Of a stretch of 64,000 bases of DNA, positions 1 through 9,405 are shown piece after piece (the stretch's first letter is position 1; the number at the start of each line of letters is the position of its first letter). The position numbers and the translations under genes were made by a program. The notes beneath the pieces were generated by a model that saw nothing but the letters and a program-made list of their open reading frames with translations, searched no databases and had not been told where the DNA came from. Where the stretch lies: contig CANMMR010000007.1 in NCBI GenBank assembly GCA_947499095.1, positions 171,639 to 235,638 of the forward strand, in the 5' to 3' direction. The DNA is from an uncultured Erythrobacter sp. (lineage in GTDB: Bacteria; Pseudomonadota; Alphaproteobacteria; Sphingomonadales; Sphingomonadaceae).

Positions 1-1
1 T

Positions 2-718
2 ACCATGGAGGTCTGCGACATCCCGGCGCTTGCCGCAATCGCGCGCGACCACAGTGCGGTCAGCCTGATCGACAATACCTGGGCTACATCGCTTGGCTTC
101 CCGGCTTTGCAGCATGGCTGCGACATCGCCATCACTTCGCTCACCAAGCATGTCGGCGGCCACTCGGACCTGATGATGGGCGCTGCCAGTGCCGGGGAAC
201 GCTGGTATCGCCGCCTGCGAATAACGGCGCAGCAGCTGGGCCATGTCGTCTCGCCCGACGATGCGGCGCTGGCACTCCGTGGTCTAAGGACAATGAAGCT
301 GCGGCTCGATCAAGAGAGTGCCAGCGCACTGGCAATCGCCGAATGGCTCGCAGCGCGCGATGATGTGGCGCATGTCCTGTGCCCTATGTTGCCCGGCGCG
401 CCAGGCCATGAGCTCTGGCAGCGCGATTTCGCCGGTGGCTGCGGCCTGATGAGCTTCGTGATCGGCGGTCGCGACGATGCCGCGCGCTGCCGCCTCGTCG
501 ATACGCTCGACCTGTTCGGCATCGGCTATAGCTGGGGCGGCTACGAAAGCCTTGCGCTTCCGTTCGACGTCGAACCCGTGCGCAGCTGCATGGACTGGCC
601 GAAACCGGGCTGGGGGCTTGAGGATCGTTATGCAGTGCGGCTATCGATCGGTCTCGAAAACCCAGCCGACCTGATCGCCGACCTCGAACGCGGCTTTGCG
701 GCGATGAACGAAGGATAG
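2..718 (+). CDS. Cystathionine beta-lyase / trans-sulfuration PLP enzyme (5' partial)
   Basis: C-terminal part of a Cys/Met-metabolism PLP enzyme (AAT fold type I); the reading frame is open to the window edge, so the N-terminus lies outside. DNTWATS is followed by ITSLTKHVGGHSD, the usual PLP-lysine block, with the Schiff-base Lys at about base 146. The family cleaves cystathionine (MetC) or handles related C-S bonds in methionine biosynthesis. The conserved SWGGYESL stretch near the C-terminus fits MetC-like beta-lyases. The mechanosensitive channel gene follows after 2 bases. Which member of the family it is (beta-lyase or gamma-synthase-like) is inferred; beta-lyase is favoured by the SWGG motif. 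Confidence 0.85.
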   Translation, partial: TMEVCDIPALAAIARDHSAVSLIDNTWATSLGFPALQHGCDIAITSLTKHVGGHSDLMMGAASAGERWYRRLRITAQQLGHVVSPDDAALALRGLRTMKLRLDQESASALAIAEWLAARDDVAHVLCPMLPGAPGHELWQRDFAGGCGLMSFVIGGRDDAARCRLVDTLDLFGIGYSWGGYESLALPFDVEPVRSCMDWPKPGWGLEDRYAVRLSIGLENPADLIADLERGFAAMNEG

Positions 719-720
719 AC

Positions 721-1791
721 GTGCAAGGCACAGCCGCCCCGACAGCCACGCCCTCGGCAGAGCCGACCCCGGTCGAACAGGCGTGGAGCCTGGCCGAAGA
801 CGCGCCGGAAGAAACCTCCGTTGCCGCCGCCGAGGGCATCCGCGAAGCGGTCAGCTCGAAAAGCGAAACGGCCGGCACGATCCTCGATACGCTTGACGCC
901 TTCGCGCTGAGTTTCGGCGATTTCCGCGTGTCGGTGTTCGACATCCTGATCGTCGTGGTGGTGATCTTCGGGGTCCTCGCCCTGGCGTGGTTCATCAGCA
1001 AGCTGGCCAAGCGCGGCGTGCGCCGGATAACCAGGCTCGACGATACGCAGCAATTGCTGGTCGAGAAGATCGTTACCATCGTGGTCTGGGCTGCGGCGTT
1101 CTTCTTCGGGATCGACCTGCTAGGCATCGATCTGACCGCGCTGGCAGTCTTCTCCGGCGCCTTCGGCCTCGCGATCGGTTTCGGCCTGCAGAAGACCTTC
1201 GGTAACCTGATCGCCGGGATCATCCTGTTGATGGACAAGTCGATCAAACCCGGTGACGTGATTGCAGTCGCCGACATGGCAGGCAATGAGACCTTCGGGC
1301 AGATCCGCAAGATCGGGGTGCGCGCCGTTTCGGTGACGACACGCGACCAGCGCGAATATCTGATCCCGAACGAAAACCTGATGATCAATCAGGTCGAAAA
1401 CTGGTCCTACTCCAGCAAGAACGTGCGTATGCAGGTGGCTGTCGGTGTCAGTTACGAGGCCGACATGGACCTTGCCGAAAAGCTGATGCTAGAGGCGGCC
1501 TCGCAATGCGATCGCGTGTTAAACGCTCCACCGCCGACGGTGTGGATGAGCGAATACGGCGATAATTCCGTCAATTTCACGATCCACTGCTGGATCGACG
1601 ATCCCGAGGAAGGTGTGGGCAACGTCCGCTCGGCCGTATTGAAGAAGCTGTGGTGGCTGTTCAAGGAGAACGGTGTGGAGATCCCCTTCCCGCAGCGCGA
1701 CATCCATTTGCGCAGCAGCGACCAGCTGGAGCGGATTTTCGCTCAGCTTGGCGAGGGGCAGCTCAAGGCCTCCAAGGTTACAAAAGAATAG
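721..1791 (+). CDS. Small-conductance mechanosensitive channel (MscS family)
   Basis: 356-residue inner-membrane protein that would open under membrane tension to release solutes on hypo-osmotic shock. The N-terminal 70 residues are Ala/Pro/Glu-rich. Three hydrophobic segments follow (about 77-97, 118-138, 143-165). The third runs into the MscS pore-helix signature FGLAIGFGLQKTFGNLIAG and the beta domain (DKSIKPGDVI). A C-terminal alpha/beta cytoplasmic domain ends near residue 345. The start is GTG at 721, two bases after the preceding stop, suggesting co-translation. A second, larger MscS-domain protein lies at 62081-63781. Confidence 0.9.
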   Translation: MQGTAAPTATPSAEPTPVEQAWSLAEDAPEETSVAAAEGIREAVSSKSETAGTILDTLDAFALSFGDFRVSVFDILIVVVVIFGVLALAWFISKLAKRGVRRITRLDDTQQLLVEKIVTIVVWAAAFFFGIDLLGIDLTALAVFSGAFGLAIGFGLQKTFGNLIAGIILLMDKSIKPGDVIAVADMAGNETFGQIRKIGVRAVSVTTRDQREYLIPNENLMINQVENWSYSSKNVRMQVAVGVSYEADMDLAEKLMLEAASQCDRVLNAPPPTVWMSEYGDNSVNFTIHCWIDDPEEGVGNVRSAVLKKLWWLFKENGVEIPFPQRDIHLRSSDQLERIFAQLGEGQLKASKVTKE

Positions 1792-1888
1792 ATTGCCGCG
1801 CCGGAAGGTCCGATTTCAAAATCTTGCCTACCGTGCCGGACACCCATTCTGATTGGCGCCACGCCGCGATGACCCGCATCTTGGCACC

Positions 1889-2647
1889 ATGGCACAGACC
1901 GGAACCATTTATCTCGTCGGCGCGGGGCCCGGTGATCCCGATCTCCTGACGATCCGCGCCGCAAGGCTGATCGAACGTGCGCGAGTGATCGTGCACGACG
2001 GCCTCGTCGATCCTGCAATCCTAACCATCGCGCGCGAGGATGCGGAACTCATTTCAGTGGCCAAGCGCCGCTCGCACCACACCATGCCGCAAGAGGACAT
2101 CAGCGATCTGCTGGTGCGCCTCGCGCGCTCGGGCGAGGATGTCGTGCGCCTCAAGGGCGGCGATCCGTTCGTGTTCGGACGCGGCGGCGAGGAAGCGGAG
2201 GTAGCACGCGCGGCCGGTGTTCCCGTCGAAATCGTGCCCGGCATCAGCGCCGCGAATGGAGCGGCTGCCGCAGCGCAGATCCCGCTGACCCACCGCGATG
2301 CCTCCAGCATCGTCAGCTTCGTTGCGGGCCAGTGCAAGGGACTGAAGGATCAGGACTGGGCAGGGCTTGCCGGCAAGGGCCGCACGCTGGTGATTTACAT
2401 GGGCGTGAAAACCGCACCCCAGATCGCCGAGAAGCTCATGGAAGACGGGCTCGCCCCCGACATGCCGGTTGCGGTGATCGAGAACGGCACGCGGCCCGGA
2501 ATGCGCGTGCTGCGCGGATTGCTCGCCGGGCTGCCCGAACTGGTCGAGCGCGAGAGTGTCGTCAGCCCTGCGCTGATCGTGATCGGCGAGGTTACCGCCC
2601 GAGATGCCGCAACGCTTGCCAAGCAGGCACAGGAGGCTGCGCGATGA
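1889..2647 (+). CDS. cobA: Uroporphyrinogen-III C-methyltransferase (SUMT)
   Basis: 252 residues. SAM-dependent methylation of uroporphyrinogen III at C2 and C7 gives precorrin-2, the precursor of siroheme and cobalamin. Motifs: GAGPGDPDLLT at the N-terminus, GGDPFVFGRGGEE around residue 88, PGISAANG and PLTHR. ATG 1889 is chosen over an in-frame TTG at 1853 because the conserved GTIYLVGAGPG begins just after it. It leads the sulfur-assimilation operon and overlaps DUF2849 by ATGA. With the dehydrogenase/chelatase at 31417-32184 it supplies siroheme to CysI. It lacks the CysG N-terminal domain, which is encoded separately. Confidence 0.93.
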   Translation: MAQTGTIYLVGAGPGDPDLLTIRAARLIERARVIVHDGLVDPAILTIAREDAELISVAKRRSHHTMPQEDISDLLVRLARSGEDVVRLKGGDPFVFGRGGEEAEVARAAGVPVEIVPGISAANGAAAAAQIPLTHRDASSIVSFVAGQCKGLKDQDWAGLAGKGRTLVIYMGVKTAPQIAEKLMEDGLAPDMPVAVIENGTRPGMRVLRGLLAGLPELVERESVVSPALIVIGEVTARDAATLAKQAQEAAR

Positions 2648-2940
2648 GGCTGCTGACCGGAAACGATCTCAAGACCGGCGCGGTCACCTGGTGGACTGGC
2701 AGCGACTGGTCGATCCATGTCGAAGACGCCGCCGATGTCACCGGCAGCGAGGACGAGACCGCCCGTCGTGAGGAAGCCGCGCGCCGCGTCAATGCGCCCT
2801 ATGCCATCGATGCGGAGATGCAGGACGGCGTTCCCCGCCCGACGCATATCAAGGAGCGCATCCGCACACTCGGCCCGACCGTGCGCCCCGACCTGACCCT
2901 CAAACCTGCCGAGCCCGATCTCGGCAACTGGGTGATCTGA
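2644..2940 (+). CDS. DUF2849 domain protein of the sulfite-reductase operon
   Basis: 98-residue soluble protein, start ATG overlapping the cobA stop and stop TGA overlapping the cysI ATG by one base, so it is translationally coupled on both sides. It opens RLLTGNDLKTGAVTWW and ends in a Pro-rich tail. The DUF2849 family is known from alphaproteobacterial cysI operons; its biochemical role is not established. Position between the siroheme methylase and sulfite reductase suggests a small accessory factor for sulfite reductase, which is inference. Confidence 0.8.
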   Translation: MRLLTGNDLKTGAVTWWTGSDWSIHVEDAADVTGSEDETARREEAARRVNAPYAIDAEMQDGVPRPTHIKERIRTLGPTVRPDLTLKPAEPDLGNWVI

Positions 2941-4574
2941 TGTACCAATACGATCAATACGACCAGGCGATGGTCGATGCCCGCGTGGAGGAATTCCGCG
3001 ACCAGGCTCGCCGCCGTCTCGAAGGCAAGCTGACCGAAGCGCAATTCACGCCGCTTCGCCTGAAGAACGGTCTCTATTTGCAGCTCCACGCCTACATGCT
3101 GCGCGTTGCCATCCCTTATGGAACGCTCGACAGTCGGCAGATGCATGCGCTGGCCGACATCGCGGACAAGTATGATCGCGGTTACGGGCATTTCACCACG
3201 CGCCAGAACATCCAGTACAACTGGATCAAGCTGGAAGAAGCAGCGGACATTCTGGCCGACCTTGCGAAGGTGGAAATGCATGCGATCCAGACCAGCGGCA
3301 ATTGCATCCGCAACATCAGTTCGGATCACTTTGCAGGCGCTGCGGCGGACGAGCTCGTGGACCCACGGCCCTATGCGGAAATCCTGCGCCAGTGGTCCAG
3401 TTTCCACCCCGAATTCAATTATCTACCGCGCAAGTTCAAGATCGCGGTAATTGCCAGCGATACCGATCGTGCAGCCATGCGGTTGCACGACATCGGCATC
3501 CAGATCGTGCAGAACGATGCGGGAGAGCTGGGCGCGGCCTTCTATGTCGGCGGCGGCATGGGCCGCACGCCGATGATCGCGCCCTGCATCAATCCGTTCG
3601 TGCCGCTCGACCAGCTGGTCACTTACTCCGAGGCGTGCCTGCGTGTGTACAACCGCTACGGTCGGCGCGACAACAAGTTCAAGGCGCGTATCAAGATCCT
3701 CGTCCACGAGCTGGGCGCCGAGGAATACACCCGCCAGGTCGAAGAGGAATTCGCGCATCTGCTCGAACAGGGAGTCGAGCCACCCTTCGCCGAGCTGGAG
3801 CGCATCCGCACTTTCTTCGAGGACCCGCTGTTCGAAGCGGGTGCATCGTCCGATATCGACCGGTCGGACCCCGACTTCGCGCTGTGGGTCGATCGCAATA
3901 CCGTCGCGCACAAGGCGGACGGCTATGTGTCCGCCGTCATCAGCCTCAAGCCGGTCGGCGGCATCCCGGGCGATGCGACGGCCGAGCAGATGCACCTGAT
4001 GGCCGATCTCGCGAAGGATTACAGCTTCGACGAACTGCGAGTCATGCACACGCAGAACATCGTCCTGCCACATGTCCGCGCGGCCGATCTCCACGCGTTG
4101 TGGACCGCGCTGGACGTGGCAGGGCTGGGCGCGCCCAATCTCGACACGGTGGAAGATATTATCGCTTGCCCCGGTCTCGACTATTGCAGCCTGGCCAATG
4201 CGCGCTCGATCCCGGTCGCGCAGCGGATTTCGGAACGGTTCGCCAAGACTGGCAAGACCGAAACACTCGGCCAGCTCAAGCTCAAGATTTCGGGCTGCAT
4301 CAATGCCTGCGGGCATCACCACGCCGGTCACATCGGCATCCTCGGCGTCGACCGTAAGGGGGTTGAGAACTACCAGCTCCTGCTCGGCGGCAGCGAGGCG
4401 GAGGACGTCAGCCTCGCCAAGATCACCGGCCCAGGTTTCGACGAACACGGCATTGTCGACGCGGTCGAGACGGTCACGACCGTTTACGAACGCGAACGCG
4501 AGGACGGCGAACGCTTCCTCGATACCTACCGCCGCATCGGCATGAACCCCTTCAAGGAGGCGCTCTATGGCTGA
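2940..4574 (+). CDS. cysI: Sulfite reductase hemoprotein (nitrite/sulfite reductase family)
   Basis: 544 residues. Catalyses six-electron reduction of sulfite to sulfide using siroheme and a [4Fe-4S] cluster. The cluster/siroheme cysteines are visible as CPGLDYC (C-x5-C) and CINAC (C-x3-C) in the C-terminal third. The FTTRQNIQYNWI block is the N-terminal ferredoxin-like substrate-side repeat. It is coupled to DUF2849 upstream and overlaps DUF934 by 8 bases. Sulfite rather than nitrite is inferred from the flanking cysH and DUF934. Confidence 0.92.
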   Translation: MYQYDQYDQAMVDARVEEFRDQARRRLEGKLTEAQFTPLRLKNGLYLQLHAYMLRVAIPYGTLDSRQMHALADIADKYDRGYGHFTTRQNIQYNWIKLEEAADILADLAKVEMHAIQTSGNCIRNISSDHFAGAAADELVDPRPYAEILRQWSSFHPEFNYLPRKFKIAVIASDTDRAAMRLHDIGIQIVQNDAGELGAAFYVGGGMGRTPMIAPCINPFVPLDQLVTYSEACLRVYNRYGRRDNKFKARIKILVHELGAEEYTRQVEEEFAHLLEQGVEPPFAELERIRTFFEDPLFEAGASSDIDRSDPDFALWVDRNTVAHKADGYVSAVISLKPVGGIPGDATAEQMHLMADLAKDYSFDELRVMHTQNIVLPHVRAADLHALWTALDVAGLGAPNLDTVEDIIACPGLDYCSLANARSIPVAQRISERFAKTGKTETLGQLKLKISGCINACGHHHAGHIGILGVDRKGVENYQLLLGGSEAEDVSLAKITGPGFDEHGIVDAVETVTTVYEREREDGERFLDTYRRIGMNPFKEALYG

Positions 4575-4992
4575 GCTTCTGCGTTATCGCGACGACGAGA
4601 CGGTCGACCATCCCGCAGTGACGGTCGATGCCTTCCTCGACCAGTCGAATGCCAACGCGGTGCGGATTGAGCCGGGCGACGATGCCCGCGATCTTTTGCC
4701 GCACCTCGAACGGGTGGCGCTGGTGGAAGTCAACTTCCCCGCATTCGGCGACGGGCGTGGTTATTCCTCGGCCCGCATCCTGCGCGAGGCCGGATACGAC
4801 GGCGAACTGCGTGCAGTCGGCGACGTGCTGGTCGACCAGCTCGCCTATATGCGCCGCTGCGGCTTCGATGCCTTCGAACCCGACCAGCAGCTCGACAAGG
4901 ACGACGTGCAGGCCGCGTTCGACCGCTGGCCCGATGTCTACCAGAGCGCGGCCGACGACCGCACACCGATCTGGACGAAACGGCACGCATGA
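4567..4992 (+). CDS. DUF934 domain protein (sulfite-reduction accessory)
   Basis: 141 residues, overlapping cysI by 8 bases and cysH by 4 (ATGA). Contains the DUF934 core with VEVNFPAFGDGRGYSSA and LREAGYDGELRAVGDVLVDQ. The family is almost always found beside cysI/cysH in proteobacteria and is often labelled a sulfite-reduction oxidoreductase, but no cofactor motif is evident and no activity is established. The role in this operon is inferred from context. Confidence 0.85.
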   Translation: MAELLRYRDDETVDHPAVTVDAFLDQSNANAVRIEPGDDARDLLPHLERVALVEVNFPAFGDGRGYSSARILREAGYDGELRAVGDVLVDQLAYMRRCGFDAFEPDQQLDKDDVQAAFDRWPDVYQSAADDRTPIWTKRHA

Positions 4993-5744
4993 ACGAATTG
5001 CGCGCCATCGACCGGCTCGATACGGCTCCGCGGTTCTCGGAGCACGATGCCATCCGCCTCAACCGCATGTTTCGCGGGTCGGAGACGGAGGAATGGCTGC
5101 GCGCGGTGATCGAGGGCGAACTGGCCGGCGAGACAGCGATCGTGTCCAGTTTCGGCGCCGAGAGCGCCGTGCTATTGCATCTAGTCTCGCGGATCGATCC
5201 GAAGGTGCCGGTGCTGTTCCTCGACACCGGCAAGCATTTTCCCGAAACGCTGGCCTATCGCGATGAGTTGACCGAGCGCCTCGGCCTCAACCGCATCGAT
5301 CTCTATCCCGAGATCGCCGATCTCGAAACGCGCGACGAAAGCGGGCTGCGCTGGTCCTACGACCCCGATGGCTGCTGCGAGCTGCGCAAGGTCAAGCCGC
5401 TGGCCAAGGCGCTCGCCGATTTCGAAGCCAGTTTCACCGGGCGCAAGGCATTCCAGTCCTCGACGCGCGCCAACCTGCCGCGCTTCGAACTGGACACTTC
5501 GGATGCGCAGGGCCGTCTTAAAATCAATCCACTGATCGACTGGTCGGCCGACGATATCGCGACCTATTTCGAAGCGCACGATCTGCCGCGCCACCCGCTG
5601 GTGGAGCGCGGCTTTCCCTCGATCGGCTGCTCGCCCTGCACCCGTCAGGTCGGCGAGGGCGAAGATCCGCGCGCCGGGCGCTGGGCCGGCTGGGACAAGG
5701 TCGAATGCGGCATCCACAAGCCGGGTGAGGAACCGTTCCTTTAA
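4989..5744 (+). CDS. cysH: Adenylyl-sulfate reductase (CysH, [4Fe-4S] type)
   Basis: 251 residues. Reduces activated sulfate (APS or PAPS) to sulfite. The PP-loop-like nucleotide site SSFGAESAVLLH is at 53-64 and LDTGKHFPET at 79-87. Cys129-Cys130 and Cys214/Cys217 form the CC...CxxC [4Fe-4S] set found in APS reductases and absent from E. coli-type PAPS reductase; the catalytic ECGIH sits at 239-243. Last gene of the sulfur operon; convergent with the epimerase 3 bases away. APS as substrate is inferred from the cluster cysteines. Confidence 0.92.
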   Translation: MNELRAIDRLDTAPRFSEHDAIRLNRMFRGSETEEWLRAVIEGELAGETAIVSSFGAESAVLLHLVSRIDPKVPVLFLDTGKHFPETLAYRDELTERLGLNRIDLYPEIADLETRDESGLRWSYDPDGCCELRKVKPLAKALADFEASFTGRKAFQSSTRANLPRFELDTSDAQGRLKINPLIDWSADDIATYFEAHDLPRHPLVERGFPSIGCSPCTRQVGEGEDPRAGRWAGWDKVECGIHKPGEEPFL

Positions 5745-5747
5745 GAT

Positions 5748-6659
5748 TTAAAGCCAGCCCTCGCGGCGGTACCATTCGGCGGTCTGCGCGAGGCCTTCTT
5801 CGCCACCGATGTGCGGCTCCCATACCGAAGGGGGCACGCGTCTGGCCGAGCGGGCGACCCAGTTCGGATGCGCCATGTAGCCGACGCGGTCAGGCGTGAG
5901 CCGTGCCTTGTCGCCCCGGAGCAGGCGATCGGCCCGCGCACCTGCGAGCATCAGCGGCTTCGGCAAATGGGGGGCGAAGACCCCGCGGCCGACCGCACGT
6001 CCGATTTCGCGAGCAAGTTCCTTGTGCGCCCATCCGCCCTCGCGCCCGTCGTCGGGTTCGAAGGTCTGGCGGCGGACCAGTGCGGGCGGCGCATCGACAA
6101 GGTCGAGCAACAGCCGCGCCAGATCGGCGACATGGATGATCGAGCTTGCGCCGCGCGGGGGCAGGGGGACGAGGCCCCATTTCGCGCTGCGAAACATCTC
6201 GAGATAGTCGATGTCGTGCGGGCCATAGACGCCGGGCGGGCGCACGATCGTCCAGTCCAGACCGCTTGCTTGCACCAGCTCCTCTGCACGCGCCTTGGAT
6301 GCGCCATAGGCGGACAGGTCCGGCTCTCTGGCGGAGAGCGAGGACACGAAGACCAGCCGTTTGCATTTCGCTGCCTTCATCGCTGCAATGACGTGGGCCG
6401 TGCCGTCGACATTCGCGGTCTGAAAAGCTGCCGGATCCGGTGAGTTGGTCAGACCTGCGACGTGGACCATCGCGTCCGCTCCGCTCGCAAGCGTTTCAAG
6501 CGAGACAGTGTCGGCTAGTGTCCCCTCGATCCATTCGACCCCGGCGCGCTCCTTCTGTGCGCGGCGGGTAAGGGCGCGGACCGGGACCTCGCGCTGCGCC
6601 GCTTCATCGAGCACGGCTTGTCCGACGAAGCCTGTCGCACCGGTCAGAGCGATGGTCAT
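5748..6659 (-). CDS. NAD-dependent epimerase/dehydratase family protein
   Basis: 303-residue extended SDR. The Rossmann motif GATGFVG is at residues 7-13 and the catalytic YGASK (Y-x3-K) lies near 130, after SSLSA. Start ATG 6659 is chosen because the Rossmann strand TIALTGATGF begins at once and the ATG overlaps the proB stop (ATGA). The C-terminal part ends EWYRREGW. This group includes NDUFA9-like and sugar-nucleotide epimerases; the substrate cannot be read from sequence. It is the last gene of a minus-strand run obgE-proB-epimerase. Confidence 0.8.
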   Translation of the reverse strand: MTIALTGATGFVGQAVLDEAAQREVPVRALTRRAQKERAGVEWIEGTLADTVSLETLASGADAMVHVAGLTNSPDPAAFQTANVDGTAHVIAAMKAAKCKRLVFVSSLSAREPDLSAYGASKARAEELVQASGLDWTIVRPPGVYGPHDIDYLEMFRSAKWGLVPLPPRGASSIIHVADLARLLLDLVDAPPALVRRQTFEPDDGREGGWAHKELAREIGRAVGRGVFAPHLPKPLMLAGARADRLLRGDKARLTPDRVGYMAHPNWVARSARRVPPSVWEPHIGGEEGLAQTAEWYRREGWL

Positions 6660-7777
6660 GCCTGCACCATGTGATCGCGATGAATTACGGCCGCGCGAGG
6701 GGCGTACCCAAGTTTTGCCTCCTGCTGCTCCTCGCGCAGGCCAAGGATCGCGCGGCACTCGGCAGCGCTGTATTCGACCAGCCCCTGGCCGAGCCGTTCG
6801 CCCTTCGGCCCGAAGATCGCGACGAGGTCGCCGCGCGCGAATTCGCCTTCGATCTCCGCGAGGCCGGCGGCGAGCAGGCTGGCACCCTTGGCCAGCGCAT
6901 CGGCGCAGCCATCATCGACGGTCAGCACCCCTGCAGGTGCGAGCCGCCCAGCCAGCCATGCCTTGCGCGCGCTGGCATCGGCTTGCGGCGCAAAGACCGT
7001 GCCGACACCGGTCTCGCAATAGCGGCTGAGCGGCGAGAGGTGGATGCCATTGGCGATTACCAGCGAAATTCCCGCCCGCTCCGCAATGCGCGCTGCCTGC
7101 AGTTTGGCGAGCATCCCGCCCGAGCCGAGCCCAGAAGTCGAGGAGGTGTCCGCCATGGCGATGATCTCCGGCGTAACGCCCTCGACACGCTCCAGACGAA
7201 CCGCGCCGTCTTCGCGCGGATCGCGGTCGTAGAGCCCGTCGACATCGGACAGCAGGATCACCGCATCGGCACCCGCCGCCTGCGCCACGCGCGCAGCCAG
7301 TCGGTCGTTGTCTCCGAAGCGGATTTCCTCGGTGGCGACGCTGTCGTTCTCGTTCACCACCGGCACCGCGCCAGCTTCGATCAGACGCTGCAGCGTGGCC
7401 GAGGCGTTGAGATAGCGCCGCCGGTCTTCCAGATCGCCGAGCGTGACGAGCATTTGCGCGGCAGTAAGATCATGGCGGCCGAGGTTCTCCGCCCACAGCC
7501 GCGCCAGCTCGACCTGGCCGACACTAGCCGCCGCCTGCGCGTCAGCCAGGCTACCGCGCCCGCCCTTCGCCATGCCGAGCTTCGCCGCGCCGAGGGCGAT
7601 TGCGCCCGAGGACACCACGATAATCTCGGCCCCCTTCGCGCGGAGCGTCGAAAGGTCCTTTGCCAGCGTTGCTATCCAATCCACGCGAGGGATGCCGTTC
7701 TCGACCAGCAGTGCCGAGCCGACCTTGACGACAAGGCGGCGGGTCGCGGTAAGATCGAGAGGGACAGCTCCTGCCAT
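6656..7777 (-). CDS. proB: Glutamate 5-kinase
   Basis: 373 residues. Phosphorylates glutamate in the first step of proline synthesis. The amino-acid kinase core begins LVVKVGSALLVENG, with SSGAIALG and NENDSVATEEIRFGDND, and the C-terminal ~90 residues are the PUA domain of full-length ProB. ATG 7777 is used because homology begins with the kinase strand; upstream in-frame codons run into the obgE end and look non-coding. It lies 19 bases after obgE, a common alphaproteobacterial pairing. proA is not in the window. Confidence 0.93.
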   Translation of the reverse strand: MAGAVPLDLTATRRLVVKVGSALLVENGIPRVDWIATLAKDLSTLRAKGAEIIVVSSGAIALGAAKLGMAKGGRGSLADAQAAASVGQVELARLWAENLGRHDLTAAQMLVTLGDLEDRRRYLNASATLQRLIEAGAVPVVNENDSVATEEIRFGDNDRLAARVAQAAGADAVILLSDVDGLYDRDPREDGAVRLERVEGVTPEIIAMADTSSTSGLGSGGMLAKLQAARIAERAGISLVIANGIHLSPLSRYCETGVGTVFAPQADASARKAWLAGRLAPAGVLTVDDGCADALAKGASLLAAGLAEIEGEFARGDLVAIFGPKGERLGQGLVEYSAAECRAILGLREEQQEAKLGYAPRAAVIHRDHMVQA

Positions 7778-7796
7778 GCGCCTGCAAGTCTTCCGT

Positions 7797-8861
<1,065 letters not shown>

Positions 8862-8957
8862 CTAGTCGCTTTTGCCTGACAAGGCGAGATCGCAATGCGC
8901 CGCAATGGACGGGGTTACCGGGTGGTTAACAAATGAGCGGAAAAAGCGGCGAAGCGT

Positions 8958-8983
8958 GGAACTGTTTTTGAGACTGGGCCGTT
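8958..8983 (+). promoter_or_regulatory. Candidate EcfG (general stress sigma factor) promoter
   Basis: GGAAC at 8958-8962, 17 bases, then CGTT at 8980-8983, matching the alphaproteobacterial EcfG consensus GGAAC-N16/17-CGTT. It lies 43 bases before the ATG of the response regulator at 9027, a normal leader length. The rest of the 174-base gap after obgE shows no other gene. Confidence 0.6.
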
Positions 8984-9026
8984 CGGTCCACACGATTAAG
9001 GCGGGAAAAGGTTAAAAGTCGCCCCG

Positions 9027-9392
9027 ATGCAGAATGTTATGATTGTAGACGACGAGGCGCTGGTGCTGCTCGACCTCGTCCATACCGTCGAAGATCTCGG
9101 CTATGCGATCCACTCGGAGTCGACGAGTGTGGAGGGTGCTCTTGCCTCTCTGGAAGGCGAAGCCCCCGACCTCGCCCTGCTGGATATCGATGTCGCAGGA
9201 GTGCCGGTCTGGCCGGTCGCGCGTGAACTGACTGCGAAGGGCGTGCCGGTGATTTTCGTCAGCGCGAACCTTTCGCACAAAGAGCTGTGCCAAGAATTTG
9301 CCGACTGTCCGAAGCTCGAGAAGCCGGCGTCCCCAGCAGATATCGGTTCGGCTCTTGAAATCGCCGGCGAAGTCAAAAGCTGCGCCGCCTGA
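9027..9392 (+). CDS. Single-domain response regulator
   Basis: 121 residues comprising a receiver domain only. Acidic pair DD at 8-9, phospho-acceptor Asp in LALLDID (about residue 53), VIFVSAN switch region and conserved Lys in LEKPAS. No output domain. It converges on the CheB-CheR-HWE kinase gene with a 13-base gap, so it is a likely phospho-acceptor or phosphate sink for that kinase; this pairing is inferred. A candidate EcfG promoter precedes it, suggesting general-stress control. It lacks the FATGUY-type motif of SdrG/MrrA-like regulators. Confidence 0.85.
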   Translation: MQNVMIVDDEALVLLDLVHTVEDLGYAIHSESTSVEGALASLEGEAPDLALLDIDVAGVPVWPVARELTAKGVPVIFVSANLSHKELCQEFADCPKLEKPASPADIGSALEIAGEVKSCAA

Positions 9393-9405
9393 CCCTTTCT
9401 CCCGA

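Noticed and set aside
3423..4448. Long minus-strand frame inside cysI
   Set aside because: Antisense shadow of a well-conserved gene; no motif in its product.
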